From assembly GCA_014529385.2 (NCBI GenBank), contig CM043959.1, positions 310,001-374,000 of the forward strand: a stretch of DNA of 64,000 bases, written 5' to 3'. Both the position numbers and the translations under genes were made by a program. Below are positions 1 to 11,196 of the stretch, in pieces (position 1 is the first letter of the stretch; the number at the start of each line of letters is the position of its first letter). The stretch comes from Adiantum capillus-veneris (lineage: Eukaryota; Streptophyta; Polypodiopsida; Polypodiales; Pteridaceae). Below the pieces are notes generated by a model. The model was not told where the DNA came from and searched no databases. It was given only the letters and a program-made list of their open reading frames with translations.

Positions 1-1374
1 CTTTAATCAATGTAATGCTTATTAACCCTAGAGGGGCTATGTTCGTGGAAGCAATTGACAGCTCATTGAAAGAGAAGACTATCACCTACCTAGCAGGGGT
101 GTATGAGCGTGCAATTGCAAAGGCAGGTGGACCAAAGAATGTGACTGCTATTGTCACAGATAATGCGACCAACTACAAAGGAGCAGGAAGCGATATTCAA
201 GTCAAGTATCCGGAGATTTGTTGGGTACCATGTGCAACTCACACTTTAAATTTGCTTTTAAAAGATATTGGTAAAATGGCATGTGTGAAGCAAACTTTAT
301 TGGATGCAAATCATGTGGTGAAATTCATTAGAGAGCATCAATTTTCGTATGCTCTTTTTCGAACCAAGTCACCAAATAAAGCTTTGCAAATATTTTGCGC
401 GACAAGGTTTGCTACGGCATACTATGTTCTTGCTGCTTTGCAAGAGTTGAAGCCTGCATTGATGGAAACCTTAGTAGACAGAAGATGGGATGGATGGCTT
501 AGCAAGTATCCAAGTTATCAGAAAGCAACTGATCGATGTGCGCAAATAGTAAATTTGCCAGTCTTTTGGCGTAATGTAGAAAGAATAGTAACAGTGTCAA
601 AGCCATTTGTAGATCTTTTGAGAGCAGTTGACACAGATTCTTTTATTTTAGTCGGGTCTACTGGTATATGTCAGAGGCTATATGCAAGCTAAGAGAAGAT
701 GTCAGTTTTGGTGCAAAGGATAAAAGCTACCATGATTACAATTGTTAACAAGCGTTGGGTGCAGTTGCATATGCCATTGCATGGTGCGGCTTTTGTATTG
801 GATCCTAAGTTTCAAATGCATCAGCAATCTACCAACAAAGAAGTTATGTCCGACTTCAAAACAATGTGCTCCCAACTCTTAGGGCACGAAGATGGAAAAA
901 CAGCTTTTCATCAGCGAGTAGATTATGCCAACAGAACTGGTATGTTTCAGGATCCGTGGCATATAGATGCCATTGGCAAAACAAGTGCACCTTTATGGTG
1001 AAAGGAGTATGGTGGAGAGAAAGTGGAGTTGCAACACATTGCAGTTAGAGTTTTATCAGTAGCTACATCAAGTGGAAGTTGTGAGTGAAACTGGTCAGCA
1101 TTCAACTTTGTGCACACTAAAAACCGAAACAGACTTCATACTAAACGGCCTGCTGATTTGGTATATTTTTTGCAATATGAGACTTATTTATAAGCCTCAA
1201 AACATTGCAACTAGAGCAGCTCAAAAGCAATATGGAGTCTTCCAAACGCATGAAGCTATTTCTGCAGAAGTTGTTGATGATGATGATATGGAATGGGAGA
1301 TAGTTTTAGAATGCTCAGATATGGACGAAGTAGATGATATGGTTGCAGTTTTTGAAGATGGAGATGATTTGTGA
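1..1374 (+). pseudogene. hAT-family transposase remnant (DUF659-type core plus C-terminal dimerisation region)
   Basis: The frame is open from base 3, so the gene enters from outside the window. Up to about 650 it reads as the DUF659-like transposase core, with VTDNATNY near 165-185 and WVPCATHTLNLLLKDIG at 223-273, typical of plant hAT elements. The frame then shifts to the third frame (about 655-735) and back, giving IVNKRWVQLHMPLHGAAF at 739-792. It shifts again near 1000 into the C-terminal hAT region, where the usual C-E-R-N-W-S motif reads C-E-stop-N-W-S (TGA at 1084-1086), followed by HTKNRNRLHTKRPADLV. An acidic tail ends at 1374. The TGA fits a single C-to-T change of CGA. At least three frameshifts and one stop make it dead. 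Family assignment is confident; exact breakpoints are approximate. Confidence 0.88.
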
Positions 1375-1645
1375 GAGTACCATTGTAATACGTACTCAAT
1401 AAGTTTTTGTATATGATGAAAGAAAGTGTTATCTCTTTGTCGTTCACATCAAAACCTCTCTCTTTCTCTCTCTCTCTCAGACGCACATATTCACTCACCT
1501 CAAATATAAACTGCCGATAATATCTTGTCCGAATAAAAATTACATAAAGTCGATGTAGGTTTGAAATTACAACAAGGTTCTGGGAAATTACTCAATCGAA
1601 AAGAGTTTGATATAATTTTAAGATTACAAAAAGCTTCTAAGTGAC
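1375..1645. other. Intergenic spacer with short TC tract
   Basis: The space between the convergent hAT remnant and the unknown minus-strand gene holds a (TC)n tract at about 1456-1479. No other signal was seen. Confidence 0.5.
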
Positions 1646-2452
1646 TTATGAGTTTGATAGATTTGCTATAAGTTCGTCTATGGTAAAATCTGTAATTCCT
1701 AGCTCAGGAGATGGTTGAGCAACATCTTTATGTGAAGTGGTAGTATCATCTGCAAAGGTCCATACAATGATTCATATAGTTGAAGCTTTTCTTGTGCATC
1801 ACTTAACTCTATTTCAAGCTCAAGAATACGTCCACGAAGCATGTCCGGGTGTTTCTCCTTGGCTGGCAAGGTCTTGTCCTTGGCTGGCTAATTCAGTCAG
1901 TGTTTTTGAGTCTTCAGGAAGTAAAATAATAGGACGCTTGCGAGGAGGCATTGGATTATTTTCATTGAGTGCTGCCACCTTTTCTGCAATGCGTCCACGT
2001 CCAACGCCAGCGGTGCCTAGACGATCTGACCAATCCACTCTCTTCTGCAAAACATATCTAACATAGCATTTCTGGATAAAGTAAATTGCTACTTGGTTGT
2101 TGTTTGGTAGACATCTCTCTTGTCGTATAAACCTTTGCAGCAATACACGTGCCAGTCCTTTATGTTGCAAATCAGAGAGCTTTAACAGAGATGTATCTTT
2201 TGCATTGCCACTTATTTGAAATAGTTGATGGCGTACAAAGTGGTTAGGGCAAAGATTTTTGCACTCTTTAAGGGTTTGGTTCGCCCTGCAGCTCAGATTC
2301 ATCTTCTTCAATGTTGGCAATAGTAGAGAGATCTGCTTGTCCACATCTAGCTTGTTCTTCTTTAAAAATTTCCTGAGCTTTAGCGTGGTTGAGTTCTTCT
2401 TCCATATCTGCATATCAGGTGAACATGTCATTACTTTTAAATACCCATTCAA
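1646..2452 (-). pseudogene. Unrecognised protein, degraded (basic middle, coiled-coil tail)
   Basis: An open frame of 210 codons runs from 2452 to 1820. It is rich in Lys, Leu and Arg, with a central stretch QVAIYFIQKCYVRYVLQK and a basic PMPPRKRPIILLPEDSK segment. One frameshift near 1820 leads into ILELEIELSDAQEKLQLYES, a likely coiled coil, and a second leads to DFTIDELIANLSNS ending in TAA at 1648-1646. The continuation across two frameshifts argues this was a real gene. It lies about 120 bases downstream of the end of the kinase-like gene on the same strand, so it could be a further exon of that gene or a neighbour in the same mobile element. I do not recognise the family. Confidence 0.45.
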
Positions 2453-2571
2453 TTAATTTGACATTGGAGAGTATATCGAATGACAAACATAGATATTTTG
2501 TTCAATTAAACATACAATTAAATCTTACACCAAAAGTAAAACAATGATGAAATCATGAGACTGTGTTTTCA

Positions 2572-2771
2572 TTAATCATCAGCTGATCGTAAGCCAGATG
2601 TCATTACAATGTTGTAACCCACACTATGGGCACCATTTAAACATAAGGAGAGATCAAAAGCATTAGGCGGGGTTTTGGGGTTTTGGCGCTTGCCGGCTTC
2701 AAGATGAGCAAGTACATTACTCAAAAAATGTCTCTTGCTTTGTTCTTGGGGCTCTGGTAAGCACTTCAAAA
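2572..2771 (-). pseudogene. 3' end of the kinase-like gene, cut off by the copia insertion
   Basis: The frame reads KCLPEPQEQSKRHFLSNVLA and ends at a TAA at 2574-2572. It continues, in frame, the kinase C-lobe that stops on the other side of the copia element at 8345. Removing the element and one copy of the CAAAA duplication joins CKRIL on the right directly to KCLPEP on the left. This is the last ~65 residues of the split gene. The assignment rests on frame continuity across the insertion, not on a motif in this piece. Confidence 0.6.
2767..2771. repeat. Target-site duplication CAAAA, left copy
   Basis: CAAAA directly precedes the TGAAGG left end of the copia element and matches the five bases after its right end at 8345-8349. 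Confidence 0.85.
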
Positions 2772-2962
2772 TGAAGGAGTACGAGCGGAAGTGCGATGCG
2801 AGAGAGAGTGTGAGAAGAAGAGAACGACGATATGGTGAACTCTCTCTACTGTAATGTGTAGAGCATAGTGAGTTCTTATTAGGTTTTTACAAAAGAATAT
2901 GTGTACATTCTTGGCGGCCCGCCCACTTACCTGGGCGACCACATTGGGCTTTATACCCAAAA
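2772..2962 (-). repeat. Copia 3' LTR
   Basis: About 191 bp, matching 8154-8344 throughout with scattered substitutions. In plus orientation it begins TGAAGGAGTAC. Its inner edge is slightly altered compared with the other LTR, whose TGTTGGGG start is degraded here. A G-rich polypurine tract (minus strand, about 2975-2963) adjoins it. Confidence 0.88.
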
Positions 2963-3021
2963 AACCTCCCACTTAAAGTCCAATGTGGGTACTTTAAGTG
3001 TGAGAGAAGCTACTATACAAG

Positions 3022-4602
3022 CTAATATACAAGAGATGTAGAGAAGTGATGTACTACGTACCCTACACCTAACTGCTTGCGAAAATGCGCAAAGCTCTCT
3101 AAGGGAAGTCCTTTTGTAAGTAGATCAGCAGGATTTTCTGTGGTGTGAACTTTGACAAGCTGAAGTTTCTTATCCTCGAGCATTTCCCTGATGAAATGAT
3201 ACTTCACATCCACATGCTTTGTCTTTGAGTGATAAACTGGATTGCGAGCCAATTGTATAGCACTTTGACTATCACAATATAACACAGGCATCTCTTCTTT
3301 GATTCCCAAATTTGTTACTAGTAGATTAAGCCAAATTGATTATTTGCATGCCTCTGATGCTGCAACATATTCAGCCTCTGTAGTAGATTGAGTAACACAA
3401 TCTTGTAATCTAGAACGCCATGATACTGCTCCACCAGCCAATGTAAAGACATACCCTGACGTAGACCTTCGGTTGTCTAAGTCATCTGCATAATCTGAGT
3501 CTGTTAAACCCTTTCCACTTAGCTCGTGACTCCCATAGCATATGCGCATACTCTTTGTAGCTTTCAGGTATCTCAATATTCCTTTCACTGCCTCCCAATG
3601 TTTCTTGCCTGGGTTTGACATGTATCGACTTACTACTCCCACTGCAAATGCAATGTCTGGGCGAGTAGCAATCATTGCATACATCAAACTACCCACTGCA
3701 GACGCATATGGAATCTTATCCATTTCAGCCTGTTCTTCCTCACACAAAGGACAATCTTGTTTGCTAAGTTTCACATATGGTGGCAATGGAACACTCAATG
3801 CCTTTCCCTTCTCCATATTGAAACGTTGCAAAACCTTGTCAATATACTCTGTTTGAGATAACCAAATCAACTTCTTTGATCTGTCTCTCTCAATGCGCAT
3901 ACTAAGTATATGACTTGCCTCACCCATGTCTTTCATGTCAAACGATTTTGCCATCTTTGACTTCAAAGCTGAAATTTCTTCCAAGCGCTCGCCAGTAATC
4001 AACATGTCATCCACATACAAAATAAGGATCAGCCAACTGCCATCCTTAGCCTTCTTTGTATATAGATAGTGATTGAACTCACTACGTTTGTAGCCTTGAG
4101 AAAGCATAAATTTGTGGAACTTATGGTACCATGCCCTCGGTGATTTTTTAAAGCCATAAAGACTCTTTAACAACTGGCATACCAAATCTTCCTTGCCTTT
4201 CCCAACAAACCCTTCTGGCTGCTGCATGTAAATTTCCACATCTAAATCACCATGCAAGAACGCTGTCTTGACATCCATTTGGTGCAACACCAAATCTAAT
4301 ATGACAGCCAATGCAAGAAAGCATCTCAATGTAGTCATCTTGACCACCGGAGAGAATACTTCATCAAAGTCAATGCCTTGTTCTTGCTTAAAGCCCTTGG
4401 TAACAAGCCTTGCTTTGTACTTTGGCTGACTATCATGAGCGGTGATCTTATACCTGTAAACCCATTTACAAGGTAGAGCCTTTTTGCCCTGTGGTAATTT
4501 AACTAGCTTCCATGTCTGGTTTTTATGCAGAGCTGTCATCTCTAACTGCATGGCCAATTGCCAATTCCGGAGTCCTTCATTTGCACCGCTTCCTTGTAAC
4601 AT
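3022..4602 (-). pseudogene. Copia reverse transcriptase and RNase H
   Basis: The reverse transcriptase part (4602-3340) contains WVYRYKITAHD, the KARLVTKGF motif, QMDVKTAFLHGDL and the catalytic YVDD at about 4017-4006. The RNase H start reads LTDSDYADD, with TEAEYVAASEACK at its end. A TAA (3339-3337) replaces the expected glutamate after EACK, and the same frame continues through CDSQSAIQLARNPVYHSKTKHVDVK-type sequence to 3022. Only this one stop breaks the domain pair internally. Confidence 0.9.
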
Positions 4603-5957
4603 GAAGGCTCATTGCAATCAGTCAACATGACATAGTTCATAGATGGAACAAACCTATCAGGAGGTCGCGTGATACGTCCAGATCTACGCATAATAGGTGG
4701 CTCAGGCTCAGCCACAACTTGTGGTTCCACTCTATCCTGTCCTTGCTCTTCCTGAGCCCTCACATTTTGTCTTGCACGTGCAGGTCCATCTTCTTGGAAG
4801 ACAACTCTTCTAATCTCCTCAACCCTCTCTGGTTTAGAATGATATTTGGCTTCATTAAAGTGAACATCATTGCTGCGGATAACCTTTCTGGATTCGGGAT
4901 CCCAAAGTCTGTACCCCATCTCACCAGAATTACCATAGCCTAGAAAGATGCACTTTCTACTCTTTGGCTCAAGTTTGTTCCTAAATTCCTTTGGAACATG
5001 AGTATATGCCTCACAGCCAAAGACTTTGAGATGCTTGTATGAGGGCATTTTGCCTGACCATACCATCTCTGGTACTGAATCCTTATGCAAAACCTTTCTA
5101 GGAGATCTATTTGTAAGATGAATAGCTGTTGATACAGCTTCAGCCCAAAACCCATTTGGCAGCTGTGCATTAGACAACATACTTCTGACCTTCTCTTGTA
5201 TGGTCCTATTCATCCTCTCAGCAACACCATTTTGAGGAGGATTGTAAGGAGCAGTAAGTTCACGTTTTATACCTTTTGACTCACAAAAGTCCTGAAAGGC
5301 CTTTGAAACATAATCTCCACCATTGTCAGTGCGTAAGCATTTAAGCTTCTTGCCACTCTGATTCTCCACAAGTGTCACAAACGTTTTGAAAACAGTAAAC
5401 GCTTCATCCTTGTGCTTGAGAAAGTAAACCCATACTTTCCTCGAGTAATCATCTATAAATGTCATAAAGTAAGAAGCTCCCCCTAGAGATAGGTTACGCA
5501 TAGGTCCACACAAATCACTATGAACAAGTGCCAACTGTGTATCTCTTCTACTGCTTCTATGCTTATGTGGCTGCTGTGTTTTCTTGCCATACAAACAATG
5601 TTCACAGAATTCAAAATCATTAAATGAAAATCCAGGCAAATAACCAGAACGAGACAAGATTTCCATTCCCTTCTTGGACATATGTCCTAACCGGCTATGC
5701 CACAAAGAAACGTTCGGCTGCTCGGTTACATTGATTACATTTTTAGAGACATTTGATACATAAATCATGTAAAGTCCTCCAGACTTTACTCCATGTGCTA
5801 CTGTCATAGAACCCTTGGATATCTTCCACATGTTCTGTCCAAAAGTGGTGACGTAGCCATCATCATCAAGTAAACCTGTGTTGATCAAGCTCTTTATAAT
5901 TGCAGGAATATGTCTCACATTTTTCAGCGTGAAAGAAGAGCCATTCTGAAACTTCAA
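4542..5957 (-). pseudogene. Copia GAG-pre-integrase and integrase
   Basis: A 471-codon frame opens with the part after the protease. It has the pre-integrase zinc motif (LWHSRLGHMSKKG with CEHCLYGKK) and then the integrase core, with catalytic Asp in HSDLCGPM, Asp in LRTDNGGDY and Glu in QNGVAERMNRTI. A C-terminal GKKTxxP-like linker region and a basic-acidic linker follow. It runs out of frame at about 4560, where the reverse transcriptase continues in another frame, so the original polyprotein has lost or gained one base there. Integrase inserts element cDNA into host DNA. Confidence 0.88.
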
Positions 5958-6034
5958 TTGAGCATCTCCAACACCTAAGATCTCACATGTCTGCCCATTG
6001 CCTAGCCGAACATGATCTTAGTGGTCACATAAGA

Positions 6035-7034
6035 GGTAAACCACTCCTTGTTTGGAGACACATGAAGTGATGCCCCTGCGTCTATAATCCAGTCACTCAG
6101 TGCATTTCCATCAGATGTGACCACTAGAAGTAGATTGTATTTTTCAAGAAGTAGATATCTCCTGACACTAGACTGTCATCCTCTGCAACAGTGTTTGTCA
6201 CATTTATTTCTTGAATCTTCACTGAGGACTTGTTCTTCTCACCATGGTCTTCTGATTTATCTTTGCCTTTTTCTGCTTTCCATTCTCTGCAGTCTCTTTT
6301 CATGTGACCCTTCTTGCCACAATGGTAGAATTCTATGTCACTCTTGCCTTTAGCACTACGGGACTTGCTACGAGATTGATCCCTCTTTCCACCTTTGTAC
6401 TTTTATTTGGTCCTTCCCTGACAACTACGGCTGTTCCTTTACCTTTGTCCATTGTCTTTCTATTGGTTTCTTCAGTAAGCAGACTGCGTTCTACACCTGC
6501 TATGGTCAAACCATCTGGAGGTGCAGAATTAAGTACTCAAGCTGTGCGAAAAGTGTCCCAACTTTCCGGCAATGTGATCAACAGGAACATAGCTCTAACA
6601 GGTTCATCAAACTTGACACCTTGAGCTGACAACTGACTGTAGATGGTGTTGAATTCATTCAGATGATTGGGCATAGGGGTCCCTTCTTTCATCTTCAAGT
6701 CAACAAGCTTCTTAAGTCAGTATACCTGTGAAGCTACACTCTGCTTCTCATAAAGATCACTCAGCTTTGTCCTTGCTTGATAAGCCAACATCTCGTCTGC
6801 TACATTGAAGTAAACGCTTTCTGCCAAAGTCAGCATAATGGTAGAAAGTGCCAATTCATCCATTTTGCTCCATTCATCTACGTCCATATCTTCTGGTTTT
6901 ATCCCCTTGAGCTTTATAGGTTTTATCTTCTTCTTTTGTACCAACACGTGCCAAATCTGCTTCTTCCACAATGGGAAATTGGTTCCATCCAACTTCTTGA
7001 TATTGTAAAGAGCAATGTCCTATGATCCAGCCAT
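6035..7034 (-). pseudogene. Copia gag and protease region, degraded
   Basis: The likely start is the ATG at 7034-7032, giving MAGS followed at once by TAG (7022-7020), then DIALYNIKKLDGTNFPLWK, the typical start of a copia gag (UBN2-like). Gag continues to about 6720, where a stop interrupts before LKKLVDLKMKEGTPMPNHL. The zinc knuckle near 6290-6335 reads F-Y-H-C-G-K-K-G-H-M-K-R-D-C, so the first cysteine of the CCHC motif is phenylalanine. The protease active site near 6060-6085 reads DWIIDAGASLHVS. Frameshifts lie between these blocks. This encodes the particle protein and protease of the element; the copy is not functional. Confidence 0.8.
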
Positions 7035-8139
7035 AGCTACGCTTCACAGTAGTTTACTTTCCTGGGAAAAATTCGGCAGAGTTTCCCCTGTAAATTGACC
7101 TCTGAACCAATATCAACCTGTTAAATGAACCAAGAAAGATTCACATTCTGCATAAATTTCGGCAGAGTCTCCTTTGTAAAATGGCTCCTTTGTAAAATGG
7201 CTCTGGTGTACTCAAAAAACAGACCAAAAAACAGCTCAAAAAACCACTGTCTCTCTAACACTGTAAGCTGTGGGTAAACCTGTCCTGCACCTGTACTATC
7301 TCTCACTATCCTGTCACTGTCTTGTAAGCATAGACTGCGACAATGCCTCAACAACGGCAGTAATGCAAAGATGCAATCCCAACTGTCTAACTCATAGTCA
7401 ATACATCCTAGCTGCCTATCTAAGGGGGCTCGAGGGATCGCTCCAAGACCTGTATCACCGAAAGGATCTCAACATTCGAGAATCCCCCAGCTCAATAAAA
7501 CCTCACTCGACCCTCAACAAAGGTTGCAATAAATCTGACAATACATAGACTTACCACAAAGTCATACATTCACAAATTTCCCACTGTATGCTATAACCGC
7601 TGCGACGGTTGTTTGCTGCGTGACTCACAGCCAGCAAACCCTCAACAGACATACATCATCTCTGACAATACATCCCATGTGGAAGTACCTGCAATGTCAG
7701 GATGAAATATGGAATATCAAGCAGCAAACACAAGCTACCCGATGAACTAGTGGATGTTGCCTACAGTCTGTGTGTAGATGCGCCTGTGTCGTATGTGACA
7801 CGCCTCCAAGAACTATGAGCCGTCCTTCGATGTGTAGACAGCCACAAATCAGCCCTCTGATAGTGCAGATATCCTCAACACCTGCAGTCGTACGCCGAAA
7901 CCCCAAATTTGCAGAGTCGGATCTGCACCCATCGAGACCACGTAGTCGAAAGTGGCCTGCGTAGAACTTTGTCAAATCCGAACGGTGGCCGAGATGACCT
8001 CAGAATGAAATTCTGAGAACACCAAGCCCTTCGGGTTTGCCCACAAGATTTGGGGCCGTGTCTTCGCCTGTCGAATCTCACTCCAATCTGAGCAGGTGAC
8101 TCTGGCTACCTGCAAATGCTACCCCGAGCCTCAATCTAA
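7035..8139 (-). other. Long untranslated leader of the copia element
   Basis: About 1.1 kb lie between the primer site and the gag start. I see no retained coding domain on either strand; short open frames here overlap in several frames. The length is unusual for a copia leader and could include extra inserted sequence. Confidence 0.5.
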
Positions 8140-8151
8140 GCTCTGATACCA
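8140..8151 (-). promoter_or_regulatory. Retrotransposon primer-binding site for initiator tRNA-Met
   Basis: The minus strand reads TGGTATCAGAGC two bases inside the 5' LTR. This is the standard plant LTR-retrotransposon primer site, complementary to the 3' end of initiator methionine tRNA. It fixes the orientation and the LTR edge. Confidence 0.92.
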
Positions 8152-8153
8152 GT

Positions 8154-8344
8154 TGAAGGAGTACAAGCGGAAGTGCGATGCGAGAGAGAGTGCAAGAAGA
8201 AGAGCACGACGATATGGTGAACTCGCTCTACTGTAATGTTTAGAGCATAGTGAGTTCTTATTAGGTTTTTACAAAGGAATATGTGTACATACCTGGCGGC
8301 CGCCCACTTACATGGGCGACCACATTGGGATTTATACCCCAACA
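8154..8344 (-). repeat. Copia 5' LTR
   Basis: 191 bp. On the minus strand it starts TGTTGGGGTATAAAT and ends CCTTCA, giving the usual TG...CA termini. A TATAAA lies close to its start. It is the partner of the LTR at 2772-2962. Confidence 0.9.
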
Positions 8345-8349
8345 CAAAA
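8345..8349. repeat. Target-site duplication CAAAA, right copy
   Basis: CAAAA directly follows the ...CCCCAACA right end of the copia element and matches 2767-2771. Confidence 0.85.
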
Positions 8350-10606
8350 TGCGTTTACATGTATGACACATGGAATAAATATCCATAGCTTTGGTCCAAG
8401 AGGGAGGATTACTAGATATACATTTGGGGGCTGCCCATGGATAATCTCTCTCATATTGTTTTCTAGTTTCTATCTACATATCGCGTAGAGGAGGAAAACG
8501 GCTATCGTATTTGTTTTGGTGCATGAACCCCAATCCACAATGCCGATGTAAACACCTTTTTCGCCAAAATGCAGCATCATATTCCGAGAGTGTAGATCAT
8601 TGTGGAGGTAGTTATGCGTATGTATATACTTCAGAGTTTGAAGGAGAGCATTGATGATCTGCAAAATATTCTCCTGGAATAGCTCTAATGTTCCTACAGT
8701 GAGTACGTAATCGCGAATGACAGACTGGCTGCCATCTACAGTGCATTCTTTGATCCATTGCTCCACATGGCCGCCATTCCAAAATCGTGTGAAATGAGCA
8801 TTGGTCTCTCCACGTGGCGCACCATGGCAAGAGGGTAGATAATACCTCGATGTGAAATATCCAAAATTGTTGCTTCGTCTTTGACCTGTTGCTCCATGGT
8901 GGGCCCATGTAAGTGTACTTTGAACACTTTTGCAGCATACACTTGATCTTTGAAAGCGGGATGTGTGACACCCACATGCTTCACATGTGCCCATCTTCCC
9001 TCTCCTAGCTGTGGAGCTTGGATATTGAAGACGGCTGTGTCGGGTAAAAAGTGTAAAATAGGTGGTAGCTGAGAGAGGTCTAATGTAGCAACGGATGACG
9101 TTGCAGGCTCTGTTCTAAGAATGATTTCTGGTTCAACAGCAGCTTCAGAAGATGTGGCTTCCACTCTTGCACGCTTTGCTGGTCTTTCTAACTTTTCCTT
9201 GCTCTTGAACTCCGTGTAAAGTGCTGCACAAGATGTATGCGCTCAGCTATGTTTGGCAAGGAAGTAATTGCAGGATTTTTTAGTTCTTGAAAGGTTTTCA
9301 TGATCTGTCCAATGGTTTGTTTGACCATGTTTACTAAAGCATGCACGCGGGTTAGCAAGAGAAGCTCTTTACATGCCACAATATTGGCCATATTGTGTGA
9401 AGATTTTTCTATCCCACCCAGTTGTTGAATGGCCAGCAGCACTAGAGGCTAATAGATGCTGACATATTGGTATACTTATCTCCAGAGCCATTACTCCACG
9501 GTCGGTGTTCTTTGGCTTCTCCAGCATCAAACTTCTTTGTGTGGAAAAAAGAATTATCTTAAGCTTTTGCTCTTTCACTATTGTTTTGATCTTGGTCGGC
9601 ATCCACATAGGCACCTGCATGATTGACTTGCATTGCAATGCTAGTGATGCATCTACTTGGAGCTAGTTGTTGACCAACTTGCTCCCACAGACACTATATT
9701 CTGCATTGAATTGGTCATGAGAGATGTTTTTTAGATAGGCTATCAAAAAATCTATAGATGAGGAGTGCGAATGAATCCAATGGCTCATCAGCCAGTGACG
9801 TGCACTAGTGGCAATATTCCCGAATGCGTTTCCCTTGACATTGAGCTGTCTACCACTAATCCCCTCACACTCTGTGCTAAAAGTGCAAGCATTGAAGCAA
9901 CTAGATTAATTACTTGAGGATCCGTCATAAGCTTTGGTCTGATCGATGCTGCTAAGCTTTTTTGTCCTAGTCTTGTCAACTTTGAAGTTTACTCTTTACA
10001 TTTCTTCGACCGCTGTCTGTAACGCCAACAACCTGATAGCATCAGCAAAAAAGTTTTGGGATGGGCCTGCAAAGGCAATGAGTTTTGGTGATTCGACTTC
10101 AGATTAATTAAATTAGTCCAATTGATCATTGATTGAAATCTGATATCTTCTATTTCAGAAGCACTAGAACAAACCTCTGCCATGGGTTGATCTCACAAAA
10201 TATATGATCTTTGAGAGTGCCCATCACATTGGAAAGCATCCAAAGTACCCTCCAGGTTGATGATTTGCAAAATATAACCAGGGTTTGTAAGGTCTCCAAT
10301 ACTGATCCTTTTTGGTTCTGCCCGACTTGCTACTGCACGAGAAAATTACTACGCGGAAAAGAATTGGTGTGAATCTTGAGAATTAGGCATGGGGACCTGC
10401 TGCATATCATGGTTTCCATGAACATTGAAGGATGGCCGAGGGCACAATATGGTTGTTGAATTTGCATGAGCTATACTTGGAGCGGCATAGTGCTGGCCAT
10501 AACTAGTTGCGCCTGCAGAAACTAGCTGAGTAAGGCCGTAGTTGAAGCTAGATATACTGTTCAGCTGGGAGCTAGGTCTTGTTGCACACAAAGCTGCTAT
10601 GATCAC
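8345..10606 (-). pseudogene. Protein-kinase-like gene, main part, degraded and split by copia
   Basis: Reading leftward, a poorly defined N-terminal part (10606-9240) holds several frames that appear to join, including ISIGDLTNPGYILQIINLEG-type sequence near 10290 and a segment near 9850-9979. The kinase domain follows: glycine loop LGEGRWAHV at about 9008, lysine motif YAAKVFK at about 8936, catalytic loop HNDLHSRN at 8604-8581 and DWG in place of DFG at about 8535. After a frameshift and a stop it reads WAAPK (APE motif) and DIYSMC near 8440-8370. A frameshift near 8750 separates the two lobes. The gene is then cut by the copia element and finishes at 2572. The kinase fold is well supported; the family and N-terminal part are not recognised. 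Confidence 0.72.
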
Positions 10607-10887
10607 TATGCGGGGAAGGTGCAGGTAGGCTTATAATTAGATATCGAGGCTTCACTGCAGAAGAAGGCCGATTCCAATATGAAAATGGGGCAAATAGTGA
10701 TTCCCGCTGGAATGAATAGGGAGGAGCTTGGAGTACAAAATTTCTTGTTATGTCGATGAGGTAGGCTTTTCATCATGCCTCTCCATTTTCATGTGAACAT
10801 GTATAAGGTGCCAGTACAGCTAGCTGAGTGTTGCCACTTCCAGCACCATATAAGATGGGAGTTGCCACTTCCTAACCTAACGTAACA
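10607..10887. other. Unassigned sequence
   Basis: This is the stretch upstream of the kinase-like gene on its strand. No coding block, repeat or promoter motif stands out. Confidence 0.35.
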
Positions 10888-11017
10888 TAAAAACAACACA
10901 ATGGTGAGGTGTTTAGAAACAAATCAAGCCATATAGATTTCCCACCATGCATATGCGATGTCAGCAAGGTCTATGGCTTGCCAATTTGGCAAACGACTCA
11001 CCATTGTGTTGTTTTTA
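10888..11017. mobile_element. Foldback (MITE-like) element, copy 1
   Basis: The ends are a perfect 20-bp inverted repeat, TAAAAACAACACAATGGTGA at 10888-10907 and its complement at 10998-11017. The interior also pairs over much of its length (GCCATATAG against CTATGGC). Total 130 bp. It has no coding capacity; open frames on both strands are products of the palindrome. Confidence 0.72.
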
Positions 11018-11061
11018 GGGTTGCAAAGCGATTTTATGGCCTGAAAGTTGCTCGCAGAAAT

Positions 11062-11190
11062 ATAGACAACACAATGGAGATCCTTTTGGCAAAAGGGAAA
11101 GCCATAGAGCTTGCCCACAATGCATATGCCTTGTGGGCAAGCTTTATGGCTTACCGTATTGCCAAACGGATCACCATTGTGTAGTTTTAG
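11062..11190. mobile_element. Foldback (MITE-like) element, copy 2
   Basis: Related to copy 1. The two arms pair almost completely around a TGCATA centre near 11125, with GCCATAGAGCTTGCCCACAA on the left matched by its near complement on the right. The spacers following the two copies (from about 11018 and 11191) are also similar, so hairpin plus spacer form a tandem unit of about 174 bp. Confidence 0.7.
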
Positions 11191-11196
11191 GGACAC

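Larger units (their letters stand above)
2772..8344 (-). mobile_element. Complete but inactive Ty1/copia retrotransposon (5,573 bp)
   Basis: On the minus strand the order is 5' LTR (8344-8154), primer site (8151-8140), long leader, gag, protease, integrase, reverse transcriptase, RNase H, polypurine tract and 3' LTR (about 2962-2772). Integrase before reverse transcriptase marks the copia superfamily. The element is flanked by CAAAA at 2767-2771 and 8345-8349, a 5-bp target duplication. All structural parts are present, but the coding region has stops in gag, frameshifts between gag/protease and integrase and between integrase and reverse transcriptase, and a stop before RNase H. The two LTRs differ at scattered positions, so insertion is not very recent. 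It sits inside the kinase-like gene. Confidence 0.93.

Noticed and set aside
10909-11196. Overlapping open frames of about 90 codons on both strands
   Set aside because: They arise because the foldback element is a near-palindrome; both read the same repeat words and match no family.
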